In this document: in pieces, positions 1-5,881 of the stretch
Numbering within the stretch: the stretch's first letter is position 1
Layout of the letters: each line of letters starts with the position of its first letter
NCBI GenBank assembly: GCA_937969395.1
Contig: CALBVI010000348.1
Location: forward strand, 1 to 5,881
Length of the DNA: 5,881 nt
Direction of reading: 5' to 3'
Origin: an uncultured Spongiibacteraceae bacterium
GTDB taxonomy: Bacteria; Pseudomonadota; Gammaproteobacteria; Pseudomonadales; Dasaniaceae
Program-made: the position numbers and the translations under genes
The notes under the pieces: model-generated
What the model saw: only the letters and a program-made list of their open reading frames with translations
Told to the model about the DNA's origin: nothing
Database searches by the model: none

Positions 1-729
1 AATTGGAAGATGCACGGCTCAATAGCAAGTGTTACTGATTTACTTTCAGGCTTGAGTGCGCAAGTAGCTATAAAAGATACGGCGGCTATGGCGGTGTGTC
101 CGCCGTCCATTTTTTTACCGCAGGCTGCTGATATGTTGGCAGATAGTGGTATTCAATGGGGTGCGCAAAACCTTAGTGAGCAGGCCGAGGGAGCGTATAC
201 CGGTGAAGTTTCCGGTGCTATGTTGTCAGAGTTTGATTGTCATTTTGTGCTAGTTGGGCATTCAGAGCGTCGCTCGCTTTATGGTGAGTCAGATCAGCTT
301 GTTGCCGATAAGTATATTGCTGCGCAGCGCTCAGGTTTATTGCCCATTCTTTGCTTGGGTGAAACATTAGAGCAGCGAGAGGCGGGTAATGCTTTATCGA
401 CAGTTGCTGCTCAATTACAAGCTGTTATTGATGTTGCTGGCGTGTCATCGCTAGCAAATGCTGTTATCGCCTATGAGCCTGTTTGGGCGATAGGTACAGG
501 TAAAACCGCAAGTTCGGCGCAGGCACAAGAAGTTCATCAATACCTGCGCGAGTTTATCGCTAGTATGGATGAAGTGGTCGCTGAAAAGGTACAGATTCTA
601 TACGGTGGCAGTGTTAAAGCTGCCAATGCTGCTGAGTTATTCGGTAAAGAAGATATTGATGGTGCTTTAGTTGGTGGAGCCTCATTAAAGGTTGATGAGT
701 TTGTCGCAATATATGATGCGGCAATATAG
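1..729 (+). CDS. tpiA: Triosephosphate isomerase (5' truncated by window edge)
   Basis: This cytoplasmic enzyme interconverts dihydroxyacetone phosphate and glyceraldehyde-3-phosphate in glycolysis and gluconeogenesis. The reading frame is open from base 1 and begins N-W-K-M-H-G. That is the conserved TIM segment containing the active-site lysine, so the ATG at position 10 is internal and the true start lies about 8 codons upstream of the window. The frame shows 242 residues, against about 250 for the family. Visible catalytic features, numbered from the first visible residue, are Lys3, the electrophilic His87 in GHSERR and the base Glu159 in AYEPVWAIGTGKT. The flexible loop 6 follows Glu159. 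The phosphate-binding YGGSVK and GALVGGASLK segments lie near the C terminus. All key residues are present, so the enzyme looks functional. The stop is TAG at 727-729. In Pseudomonas-like genomes tpiA precedes secG, as it does here. Confidence 0.97.
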   Translation, partial: NWKMHGSIASVTDLLSGLSAQVAIKDTAAMAVCPPSIFLPQAADMLADSGIQWGAQNLSEQAEGAYTGEVSGAMLSEFDCHFVLVGHSERRSLYGESDQLVADKYIAAQRSGLLPILCLGETLEQREAGNALSTVAAQLQAVIDVAGVSSLANAVIAYEPVWAIGTGKTASSAQAQEVHQYLREFIASMDEVVAEKVQILYGGSVKAANAAELFGKEDIDGALVGGASLKVDEFVAIYDAAI

Positions 730-730
730 T
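701..730 (+). promoter_or_regulatory. Possible sigma70 promoter for secG
   Basis: TTGTCG at 701-706 matches 4 of 6 bases of the -35 consensus. TATAGT at 725-730 matches 5 of 6 bases of the -10 consensus, and the spacer is 18 bp. Transcription would start near 737, leaving a leader of about 62 nt before secG. The element overlaps the last codons of tpiA. It is a pattern match only; secG could equally be transcribed from upstream of tpiA. Confidence 0.3.
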
Positions 731-760
731 AGTAAAAATTATTTATATGTACGTTATGAA

Positions 761-779
761 GAGCCTAGTTCTCAGGCTC
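761..779 (+). other. Small hairpin in the tpiA-secG gap
   Basis: GAGCCT at 761-766 is the exact reverse complement of AGGCTC at 774-779, with a 7-nt loop. No T-tract follows, so it is not a standard intrinsic terminator. It ends 8 nt before the AGG of the secG ribosome binding site (787-794), so it could affect secG translation or mRNA stability. A function is not demonstrated. Confidence 0.4.
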
Positions 780-798
780 AATGATTAGGTAGAGTAAA

Positions 799-1209
799 AT
801 GGAACAAGCAATTTCAATTTTTCATGTAGTGGCATCGTTCGCCATTATTGGTTTGATTATGTTACAGCAAGGTAAGGGTGCCGATATGGGCGCTTCTTTT
901 GGTGGTGGCGGTTCCCAGACGCTATTTGGTAGTAGTGGTGGTGGCAGTGTATTAACGAAATTTACCGCTTGGTTTGTTGCGTTGTTTTTTGCCACTAGCT
1001 TTGGTTTAGCTGTCGTTGCTAAAAACAGAGCTAATGTTGATATTACCGATGAGTTTTCGATACCTGCGGTTGTTGAATCGGTGGTTGCACCTGCCGCAGC
1101 AACAGATATTCCTGTTATTGAAGCCCCTGCGCAAGTGGATAATGGTTTGGATGTTCCTGTGCCAGTGTCCGAGGCTGTTGAAGCTGAAACAAGCGATATC
1201 CCTCAGTAG
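799..1209 (+). CDS. secG: Protein translocase subunit SecG
   Basis: SecG is the small inner-membrane partner of SecY and SecE in the Sec translocon, and it assists SecA-driven protein export. The 136-residue product has the classic two-helix layout: TM1 at about residues 4-22, TM2 at about 53-74, and between them the family signature LQQGKGADMGASFGGGGSQT (22-41) followed by LFGSSGGGS (42-50). Residues 78-136 form an Ala/Val/Pro/acidic low-complexity tail. This makes the protein longer than the E. coli one (about 110 residues). The tail is probably disordered and is a usual place for variation in this family. The ATG at 799 follows an AGGTAGAG Shine-Dalgarno stretch (787-794) and places TM1 at the N terminus as expected. 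The gene sits 69 bp after tpiA and 60 bp before tRNA-Leu. Confidence 0.96.
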   Translation: MEQAISIFHVVASFAIIGLIMLQQGKGADMGASFGGGGSQTLFGSSGGGSVLTKFTAWFVALFFATSFGLAVVAKNRANVDITDEFSIPAVVESVVAPAAATDIPVIEAPAQVDNGLDVPVPVSEAVEAETSDIPQ

Positions 1210-1269
1210 AATAAGTTGATTTGATTGAGGTTTGCTTGGTTTTAAGTTGAGCTTCAAGTTTTTGTATTA

Positions 1270-1355
1270 GCCGAAGTGGTGGAATTGGTAGACACGCCAT
1301 CTTGAGGGGGTGGTGAGCTATGCTCGTGCGGGTTCAAGTCCCGCCTTCGGCACCA
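1270..1355 (+). tRNA. tRNA-Leu (anticodon GAG)
   Basis: This is an 86-nt class II tRNA with an encoded CCA end (1353-1355). The acceptor arms GCCGAAG (1270-1276) and CTTCGGC (1345-1351) pair fully, with discriminator A at 1352. The anticodon stem is CCATC (1297-1301) with GGTGG (1309-1313), including one G-U pair. The loop TTGAGGG places anticodon GAG at 1304-1306, which reads CUC and CUU codons. The long variable arm typical of tRNA-Leu folds as GAGC (1315-1318) with GCTC (1322-1325). The T arm is GCGGG-TTCAAGT-CCCGC (1328-1344). In E. coli the equivalent leuU tRNA also lies directly after secG. No convincing own promoter was seen, so it is probably co-transcribed with secG. Confidence 0.97.
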
Positions 1356-1379
1356 ATGTATTTGTTTGATAAGTATATT

Positions 1380-1406
1380 AAAAGCCCCTAATTTAGGGGC
1401 TTTTTT
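1380..1406 (+). terminator. Rho-independent terminator after tRNA-Leu
   Basis: GCCCCTA at 1384-1390 pairs perfectly with TAGGGGC at 1394-1400 around a 3-nt loop. Flanking A residues (1380-1383) can extend the stem into the T-run at 1401-1406. This is a textbook intrinsic terminator and closes the secG/tRNA-Leu transcript. Its downstream half is identical over 13 bases to the terminator after tRNA-fMet. Confidence 0.93.
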
Positions 1407-1442
1407 ATTGCCGGCAGAATAGTAAGAAAGTATCGGTTATGG

Positions 1443-1478
1443 TTGACCGTTACGGAGCAAGTCCCTATAATTCGCGGA
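1443..1478 (+). promoter_or_regulatory. Strong sigma70 promoter of the tRNA-fMet/rimP-nusA-infB unit
   Basis: TTGACC at 1443-1448 (5 of 6 consensus) is separated by exactly 17 bp from TATAAT at 1466-1471 (6 of 6). A GC-rich discriminator, TCGCGG (1472-1477), precedes a likely start near A1478. GC-rich discriminators are typical of stable-RNA promoters under stringent (ppGpp) control, so growth-rate regulation is inferred. The position, after one terminator and about 88 nt before the tRNA, fits a promoter for tRNA-fMet and, by read-through, the downstream genes. Confidence 0.85.
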
Positions 1479-1485
1479 CTCAAAT

Positions 1486-1504
1486 TTTGCCCTCTTGTGG
1501 CAAA
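1486..1504 (+). other. Hairpin in the transcribed leader before tRNA-fMet
   Basis: TTTGCC at 1486-1491 pairs with GGCAAA at 1499-1504 around a 7-nt loop, about 8 nt from the predicted transcript start. It lies in the 5' leader that RNase P would remove from the pre-tRNA. It has no T-tract. Its role is unknown and it may be incidental. Confidence 0.35.
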
Positions 1505-1565
1505 CTGGGTGTGGATATGTCAGAAGGGGCATATTGGAGGTAAGGCTTAGGCCATATCTTATAGT

Positions 1566-1642
<77 letters not shown>

Positions 1643-1687
1643 AATTTATTATTATCGGTGCTTGAATAGTTGTCCGGTAATAATCTT

Positions 1688-1713
1688 AAAGGCCCCTTTT
1701 TAGGGGCTTTTTT
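1688..1713 (+). terminator. Rho-independent terminator after tRNA-fMet
   Basis: GCCCCT at 1692-1697 pairs with AGGGGC at 1702-1707 around a TTTT loop, and a six-T run follows at 1708-1713. A flanking AAAG can extend the stem. It would release the tRNA-fMet precursor. Because no clear promoter lies between it and rimP, partial read-through here probably sets expression of rimP-nusA-infB. Confidence 0.9.
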
Positions 1714-1750
1714 GTGTGTCGCGTGTTTAGTTGTGGCAGAAAAGTTTTCG

Positions 1751-1774
1751 AAGTGGGCCTTGAGCCCATTTTTT
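1751..1774 (+). terminator. Second terminator-like hairpin in the rimP leader
   Basis: TGGGC at 1754-1758 pairs with GCCCA at 1764-1768 around CTTGA, directly followed by six T residues (1769-1774). Bases 1751-1753 can extend the pairing into the T-run. The stem is shorter than that of the two upstream terminators, so it may be a leaky attenuator. It ends about 50 nt before the rimP start codon. Confidence 0.6.
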
Positions 1775-1804
1775 ATAGGTGGGTGATATAGGTGGGCAAT
1801 ATAG
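1774..1804 (+). repeat. 13-nt tandem direct repeat before rimP (about 2.4 copies)
   Basis: TATAGGTGGGTGA (1774-1786) is followed at once by TATAGGTGGGCAA (1787-1799), 11 of 13 bases identical. A third partial copy, TATAG (1800-1804), follows. The AGGTGGG core resembles a Shine-Dalgarno sequence. The repeat lies between the terminator-like hairpin and the real rimP ribosome binding site. It may be a recent slippage duplication or a protein or ribosome contact site; function unknown. Confidence 0.7.
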
Positions 1805-1825
1805 CCGCACCAAGTAAGGTAGAAA

Positions 1826-2281
1826 ATGGCAGGTAAAGACGCGTTGTTAGTGGAGTTAGTTCGTCCAGCAACAGAAGCTTTAGGTTATGATTTGTGGGGA
1901 ATTGAATATCTTTCCCAAGGTAAGCAAACCATTGTACGAATTTACATCGATAGCGATAAAGGTATTGGTGTTGATGACTGCGTTAGTGTCAGTCGTCAGG
2001 TTAGTAGTATTTTTGATGTTGAAGAACCTATTTTAGGTGAGTACAGCTTGGAAGTGTCTTCTCCTGGTATGGAACGGCCGTTGTTCTTGTTGGCTCAATA
2101 TAGCGGCTACATTGGCGAGTTTGTAAAAATTCGTTTGCGTTCACCTTTCGAGGGTCGCAGAAAATTCGCTGGTCAGCTCAATGGTGTTGAAGGTGATGAT
2201 GTGGTTGTAATTGTTGATGACCATGAATATCTACTGCCTTTCGATATGATTGATAAAGCACATTTAGATCCGAAGTTTTAA
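1826..2281 (+). CDS. rimP: Ribosome maturation factor RimP
   Basis: RimP is a cytoplasmic assembly factor that binds the free 30S subunit and is needed for its maturation. The 151-residue product matches the usual length (E. coli about 150). The N-terminal domain (about 1-85) contains the family-typical [20 protein letters not shown] region (23-42) and ends in the strongly conserved [13 protein letters not shown] (75-87). The C-terminal SH3-like domain (about 90-151) ends in the characteristic [15 protein letters not shown] 1826 follows a TAAGG Shine-Dalgarno (1815-1819) at 6-nt spacing. It lies downstream of tRNA-fMet and upstream of nusA, the standard gammaproteobacterial arrangement. No separate promoter was recognised. 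Expression probably comes by read-through from 1443-1471, modulated by the leader terminators. Confidence 0.96.
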   Translation: MAGKDALLVELVRPATEALGYDLWGIEYLSQGKQTIVRIYIDSDKGIGVDDCVSVSRQVSSIFDVEEPILGEYSLEVSSPGMERPLFLLAQYSGYIGEFVKIRLRSPFEGRRKFAGQLNGVEGDDVVVIVDDHEYLLPFDMIDKAHLDPKF

Positions 2282-2367
2282 TTTATAGTGATCGTTTTAT
2301 AACGTCGCTAGATAAAAGTATTACAGAAATAGATACATTAGTTAGGTAAGAATAAGTTTTTAAATGG

Positions 2368-2397
2368 ATTAACGCTAACGTTTAGTTAGTGATTAAT
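2368..2397 (+). other. Long hairpin in the rimP-nusA gap
   Basis: The left arm ATTAACGCTAAC (2368-2379) pairs with GTTAG-TG plus TTAAT (2385-2391 and 2393-2397). The stem has 12 base pairs including one G-U, a single bulged A at 2392 and a 5-nt loop. No T-tract follows, so it is not an intrinsic terminator. It lies 41 nt before the nusA ATG in the 157-bp AT-rich gap 2282-2438, which otherwise shows no gene and no convincing promoter. Possible roles are an RNase processing site, mRNA stabilisation or translational control of nusA. Confidence 0.6.
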
Positions 2398-2438
2398 GAG
2401 ATTAAATTCAGTTAAGTTTTGTTGAAACGAGGCGAGCA

Positions 2439-3941
2439 ATGAGTAAAGAAATATTATTGGTAGCAGAGGCTGTTTCCAATGAAAAAGGTGTTTCTGAAGA
2501 GATTATTTTTGAAGCGATTGAGCAGGCCTTGGCTACCGCTACAAAAAAACGTTACGACGAAGATGCCGATATCACAGTCATTATTGATCGCAATACTGGC
2601 GACTACGAAACATTTCGTCGATGGGCAGTAGTTGCCGATGATGAAATGGCATTGTTAGGTACGCAGTTTACGACTGAAGAGGCAGCTGAGAAAGACAAGT
2701 CGCTGCAGGTTGGAGATGTTCACCAAGAGCAAATTGAAAATATTGGCTTTGGTCGTATCGCGGCACAAACAGCTAAGCAGGTTATCGTACAAAAAGTACG
2801 TGAAGCTGAGCGAGCTAAAATTGTTGACGAGTACGAAAGTCGTCGCGGTGAGTTGATTAGCGGTACTGTTAAAAAAGTAACGCGTGACAATATTATTGTT
2901 GATTTAGGCAGTAATGCTGAAGGTTCATTACCGCGTGAAGAATTGGTTGGCCGTGAAGTGTTTCGAATGGGTGATCGTGTACGCGCGATTCTTCAGGATG
3001 TGCGTCCTGAAGCGCGAGGTCCGCAGTTGTTTTTGAGTCGTGCTTGCCCTGAGATGTTGGTTGAATTATTCAAGATTGAAGTGCCTGAAATTTCAGAAGA
3101 AGTTATTGAAATTCGCGGTGCTGCTCGTGATCCAGGTTCGCGCGCAAAAATCGCTGTTAAAACAAATGATGGTCGTATCGATCCTATCGGCGCTTGCGTT
3201 GGTATGCGAGGTTCACGAGTACAGGCTGTCTCTGGTGAGTTAAGTAACGAGCGTGTTGATATTATTTTGTGGGATGATAATCCTGCGCAATTAGTTATTA
3301 ATGCAATGGCTCCCGCTGAAGTTGAGTCAATTGTCGTTGATGAAGAAGCTAACTCTATGGATGTTGCTGTAGAGGCAGAAAACCTAGCGCAATCGATTGG
3401 ACGCAGTGGTCAAAATGTTCGCTTGGCGAGCGAGTTGACCGGATGGACTATCAACGTAATGAGCGTTGAAGACGCGTCAGAGAAGAATCAAAAAGAGTCT
3501 GGTGCCATTATAGAAACCTTCATGGAACATCTTGATGTCGATGAAGATATTGCTGAAGTTTTAGTGGATGAAGGTTTTACTTCGTTAGAAGAAGTTGCCT
3601 ATGTGCCTCTAGAAGAAATGATGTCCATTGATGGCTTCGACGAAGATATTGCTGAAGAGCTTCGCTCAAGAGCAAAAGATGCTCTATTGACGCAAGAAAT
3701 TGCTACTGAAGAGCAGCTCGGTAAAACCGAACCTGCAGAAGACTTGCTAACAATGGATGGCATGGATCGTCATTTAGCTTTTGTGTTAGCAAGCAAAGGT
3801 ATTGTGACAATGGAAGATCTTGCCGAACAGGCAGTAGAAGATTTGTTAGATGTTGAAGGTTTGGACGAAGTCCGAGCTGGTGAATTAATTATGACAGCGC
3901 GTGCCCCTTGGTTCGCAGAAGCTGATGAACAGCAGCAGTAG
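2439..3941 (+). CDS. nusA: Transcription termination/antitermination factor NusA
   Basis: NusA binds RNA polymerase and nascent RNA in the cytoplasm. It promotes pausing and hairpin-dependent termination, takes part in antitermination complexes and helps couple transcription to translation. The 500-residue product (E. coli 495) has the full gammaproteobacterial layout. The polymerase-binding N-terminal domain is at about 1-130 and the S1 domain at about 136-200 ([21 protein letters not shown]). KH1 at about 230-285 has GMRG at 255-258, and KH2 at about 300-345 has GRSG at 321-324. Two acidic helix-hairpin-helix-like AR repeats follow at about 365-415 and 438-488. AR2 is the alpha-CTD-binding type found in gammaproteobacteria. 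ATG 2439 has a CGAGG Shine-Dalgarno (2428-2432) at 6-nt spacing. The leader terminators upstream of rimP are plausible targets for autoregulation. Confidence 0.98.
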   Translation: MSKEILLVAEAVSNEKGVSEEIIFEAIEQALATATKKRYDEDADITVIIDRNTGDYETFRRWAVVADDEMALLGTQFTTEEAAEKDKSLQVGDVHQEQIENIGFGRIAAQTAKQVIVQKVREAERAKIVDEYESRRGELISGTVKKVTRDNIIVDLGSNAEGSLPREELVGREVFRMGDRVRAILQDVRPEARGPQLFLSRACPEMLVELFKIEVPEISEEVIEIRGAARDPGSRAKIAVKTNDGRIDPIGACVGMRGSRVQAVSGELSNERVDIILWDDNPAQLVINAMAPAEVESIVVDEEANSMDVAVEAENLAQSIGRSGQNVRLASELTGWTINVMSVEDASEKNQKESGAIIETFMEHLDVDEDIAEVLVDEGFTSLEEVAYVPLEEMMSIDGFDEDIAEELRSRAKDALLTQEIATEEQLGKTEPAEDLLTMDGMDRHLAFVLASKGIVTMEDLAEQAVEDLLDVEGLDEVRAGELIMTARAPWFAEADEQQQ

Positions 3942-3998
3942 CGAGCTGATCGTAGTTATCTATATAAAGATACGATAAAAGGTACGGGAGAGAACTGA
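3942..3998 (+). other. nusA-infB gap with infB ribosome binding site and weak inverted repeat
   Basis: This 57-bp gap ends in the infB Shine-Dalgarno GGGAGAG (3986-3992), 6 nt before ATG 3999. ATCGTA (3949-3954) is the reverse complement of TACGAT (3971-3976) around a 16-nt loop, in which TC (3959-3960) can add pairs with GA (3969-3970). No T-tract follows and no promoter was seen, so infB is expected to be co-transcribed with nusA. Confidence 0.45.
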
Positions 3999-5881
3999 AT
4001 GGCAGAAGTGACAGTAAGTCAATTAGCCGATGTGGTCGGTGCGCCGGTCGAACGTCTGTTAAAACAGATGAGAGAAGCAGGCTTGAAGCATGGCGCTGCT
4101 GAAGAACCGGTGTCTGATGAAGATAAGCATATACTACTGGCTTTCTTAAAAAGCAGTCATGGTGAATCTACGGCTGCACCGAAGAAAATTACGTTAAAGC
4201 GTAAAACGCTGAGCACGCTTAAAACAAGCAGTGGTCAGGGTGGTAAAAAGACAGTTAATGTCGAAGTACGTAAAAAACGTACTTACGTGAAGCGTGATCC
4301 TGCCGAGTTAGCTGCAGAAGCTGCGGCTGAAGCAGAAAGAAAAGAAGATGAGCTAAATAACCCGCAGCCTGTTGAAGAAGTAAAAGTAGCTCCGGTTGAA
4401 GAACTTAGCGCTACTGAAGAGATTGGTGTTGATAAATCTCAATTAGATCCAGAAGTCTTAAGGCAGCAAGCAGCGGCAAAACGTAAAGAAAAAGAAATTA
4501 AAGATCGTGAATTGCAGCAAGCAGCATTGACGGCTAAAAAATCAGAAGAAGCTAATGTTACTAATAAGCCGGCTGCTGTTAAGAAAGATGAAAAAATTGT
4601 TCGTGGACGTCGTCATGATGCGCCAGTAAAACCGGCTGAAGATGAACGGCCTGAGAAGAAAAAAGTACGTAGCGGTAAAGCAACACCTAAGACGCGAGGT
4701 AAAAACCGTGGTCATAATATTAAGAATGATGATTCTTTGTATGGTGATAATCGCGGTGGCCGTCGTCGTAAACAGAAAGTTTTAAAATTACCGGAAGGTT
4801 CGAAGTCTCATGGCTTTGCTCGTCCTACGGAGAAAACTATCCACGAAGTTATGATTACGGAAACCATTGTTGTTTCTGATCTGGCGCAGCAGATGAACAT
4901 TAAAGGCGCCGTGATCATCAAAGAACTATTTAAGATGGGCATGATGGTAACTATCAACCAAAGCATTGATCAGGAAACTGCTCAGCTAGTGGTTGAAGAG
5001 TTAGGGCACAAAGTACAGCTAGTAAGCGGTGATGAGTTAGAAGAAGCGCTAGTAGAATCGATTAGTATGCAAGAAGGTACTCTTGAATCACGTGCGCCTG
5101 TTGTAACCGTCATGGGTCACGTTGATCACGGTAAAACGTCATTGCTGGATTATATTCGCAAAGCGAAAGTAGCTAGTGGTGAAGCCGGTGGTATTACCCA
5201 GCATATCGGTTCTTATCATGTTGAAACTGATAAAGGCATGATTACGTTTCTTGATACACCGGGACACGCGGCGTTTACTGCCATGCGTGCACGCGGTGCG
5301 AAAACAACCGATATTGTTATTCTAGTTGTTGCTGCTGACGATGGTGTTATGCCGCAAACTGAAGAAGCTGTTCAGCATGCAAGAGCTGCAGGTGTGCCAA
5401 TCGTAGTTGCTGTTAACAAGATGGATAAAGAGGGTGCAGACCCTGATCGCGTTCGTAATGAATTAGCCGCTAAAGATGTTATCCCAGAAGAGTGGGGCGG
5501 TGACGTACAGTTTATGAATGTATCGGCTCATACTGGCGATGGTGTTGATGAATTGTTAGAGGCGGTCTTATTACAGTCTGAATTACTTGAGCTGCAAGCT
5601 GCTAAAGATATTCCTGGTAACGGTACGGTTATTGAGTCTCGACTCGATAAAGGTCGTGGATCAGTAGCTTCTTTGATTGTACAAAATGGTACGGTTAAAG
5701 GTGGCGACATTGTTTTAGCAGGTCAGTTTTATGGCCGTGTTCGTGCAATGCTTGATGAGAATGGCAAGCCGATTAAAGAGGCTGGGCCTTCTATTCCGGT
5801 AGAAATTCTTGGTCTTAACGGTACCCCTGATGCTGGTGATTCATTTGTAGTGCTTGATAGTGAAAAGCGCGCTCGTGAGAT
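3999..5881 (+). CDS. infB: Translation initiation factor IF-2 (3' truncated by window edge)
   Basis: IF2 is the GTPase that recruits fMet-tRNA to the 30S P site and drives 50S joining. ATG 3999 follows GGGAGAG and opens with [24 protein letters not shown]. The frame stays open to the window end, giving 627 complete codons of an expected 850-900. An N-terminal IF2_N domain (about 1-50) is followed by a charged Lys/Glu/Ala-rich linker (about 55-270) containing [14 protein letters not shown] (88-101), and then a second IF2_N domain (about 275-338). The GTPase domain has G1 GHVDHGKT (373-380), G2 GGITQHIG (397-404), G3 DTPGH (419-423), G4 NKMD (473-476) and G5 SAH (509-511), followed by the start of domain II. 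G1 lies about 25 residues earlier than in E. coli because the linker is shorter. All catalytic motifs are intact. Confidence 0.98.
   Translation, partial: MAEVTVSQLADVVGAPVERLLKQMREAGLKHGAAEEPVSDEDKHILLAFLKSSHGESTAAPKKITLKRKTLSTLKTSSGQGGKKTVNVEVRKKRTYVKRDPAELAAEAAAEAERKEDELNNPQPVEEVKVAPVEELSATEEIGVDKSQLDPEVLRQQAAAKRKEKEIKDRELQQAALTAKKSEEANVTNKPAAVKKDEKIVRGRRHDAPVKPAEDERPEKKKVRSGKATPKTRGKNRGHNIKNDDSLYGDNRGGRRRKQKVLKLPEGSKSHGFARPTEKTIHEVMITETIVVSDLAQQMNIKGAVIIKELFKMGMMVTINQSIDQETAQLVVEELGHKVQLVSGDELEEALVESISMQEGTLESRAPVVTVMGHVDHGKTSLLDYIRKAKVASGEAGGITQHIGSYHVETDKGMITFLDTPGHAAFTAMRARGAKTTDIVILVVAADDGVMPQTEEAVQHARAAGVPIVVAVNKMDKEGADPDRVRNELAAKDVIPEEWGGDVQFMNVSAHTGDGVDELLEAVLLQSELLELQAAKDIPGNGTVIESRLDKGRGSVASLIVQNGTVKGGDIVLAGQFYGRVRAMLDENGKPIKEAGPSIPVEILGLNGTPDAGDSFVVLDSEKRARE
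4264..4284 (+). other. Perfect 8-bp inverted repeat inside infB
   Basis: AAGTACGT (4264-4271) and ACGTACTT (4277-4284) are exact reverse complements around AAAAA. They lie in the codons for the conserved EVRKKRTYV stretch of IF2. The mRNA could fold a stable local hairpin here. The amino acids are conserved in IF2, so the symmetry may be a by-product of codon choice. Confidence 0.4.

Noticed and set aside
10..729. ATG at position 10 as the start of tpiA
   Set aside because: The codons before it read Asn-Trp-Lys, the conserved TIM motif with the catalytic lysine. The gene therefore begins upstream of the window.
1215..1246. Possible promoter for tRNA-Leu (TTGATT with TTTTAA)
   Set aside because: The spacing is about 19 bp and the -10 is poor, so co-transcription with secG is more likely.
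1006..1300. Open frames on the minus strand and in the +2 frame over the secG tail and tRNA-Leu
   Set aside because: They overlap a clear SecG frame and a tRNA, resemble no known protein and have no ribosome binding site of note.
1517..1543. Eight-codon ORF (MSEGAYWR) in the leader before tRNA-fMet
   Set aside because: Very short, with no good Shine-Dalgarno at proper spacing and nothing downstream that would make it an obvious attenuator peptide.
1760..1790. Possible promoter TTGAGC with a downstream TGATAT before rimP
   Set aside because: The -35 lies inside the terminator-like hairpin and the -10 matches only 3 of 6 bases.
1779..1817. GTG-initiated 12-codon ORF across the rimP-leader repeat
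   Set aside because: Weak start context after a T-run and too short to support; the repeat explains the region better.
3040..3243. Alternative-frame open reading frame inside nusA
   Set aside because: It lies wholly within the S1/KH-coding part of NusA, with no family signature.
4200..4600. Internal start site giving a shorter IF2 form as in E. coli
   Set aside because: No in-frame ATG occurs in this stretch, and the in-frame GTG near 4286 lacks a Shine-Dalgarno.
5528..5710. Minus-strand open frame over infB
   Set aside because: It is opposite the intact IF2 GTPase/domain II coding sequence, low in complexity and unrecognisable.

Overview
This window is a housekeeping segment of a gammaproteobacterial chromosome. 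All recognisable genes lie on the + strand. The order is tpiA (5' end cut off), secG, tRNA-Leu(GAG), initiator tRNA-fMet(CAU), rimP, nusA and infB (3' end cut off). E. coli keeps similar blocks (secG-leuU and metY-rimP-nusA-infB) but separates them. The contiguous order with tpiA in front is, from memory, that of Pseudomonas and its relatives. With moderately low GC by eye and gammaproteobacterial-type proteins, this suggests a Pseudomonadales/Cellvibrionales-like, possibly marine, organism. That placement is inference.

Layout. Positions 1-729 hold triosephosphate isomerase, and 799-1209 hold the SecG translocon subunit, with a possible promoter and a small hairpin between them. tRNA-Leu (1270-1355) is closed by a strong intrinsic terminator (1380-1406). 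A near-consensus sigma70 promoter (1443-1471) with a GC-rich discriminator then drives tRNA-fMet (1566-1642). A second terminator follows it (1688-1713) and shares 13 identical bases with the first. A third, weaker terminator-like hairpin (1751-1774) and a 13-nt tandem repeat (1774-1804) lie just before rimP (1826-2281). A 157-bp AT-rich gap containing a long hairpin separates rimP from nusA (2439-3941). infB starts at 3999 and runs off the end of the window. No intergenic stretch is longer than about 210 bases.

How it works together. The fMet tRNA and IF2 are direct partners in translation initiation. RimP matures the 30S subunit, and NusA couples transcription elongation and termination to translation. 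No convincing separate promoter was found for rimP-nusA-infB, so these genes probably depend on read-through past terminator hairpins in the leader. NusA acts on such hairpins, which makes feedback control plausible, as described for the E. coli nusA operon.

I found no mobile element, CRISPR array, phage gene or unfamiliar protein. The points worth a second look are in the non-coding RNA: a U-U mismatch at 1:72 of the initiator tRNA, serial terminators, the rimP-leader repeat and the nusA-leader hairpin. None of them amounts to a demonstrated new system.
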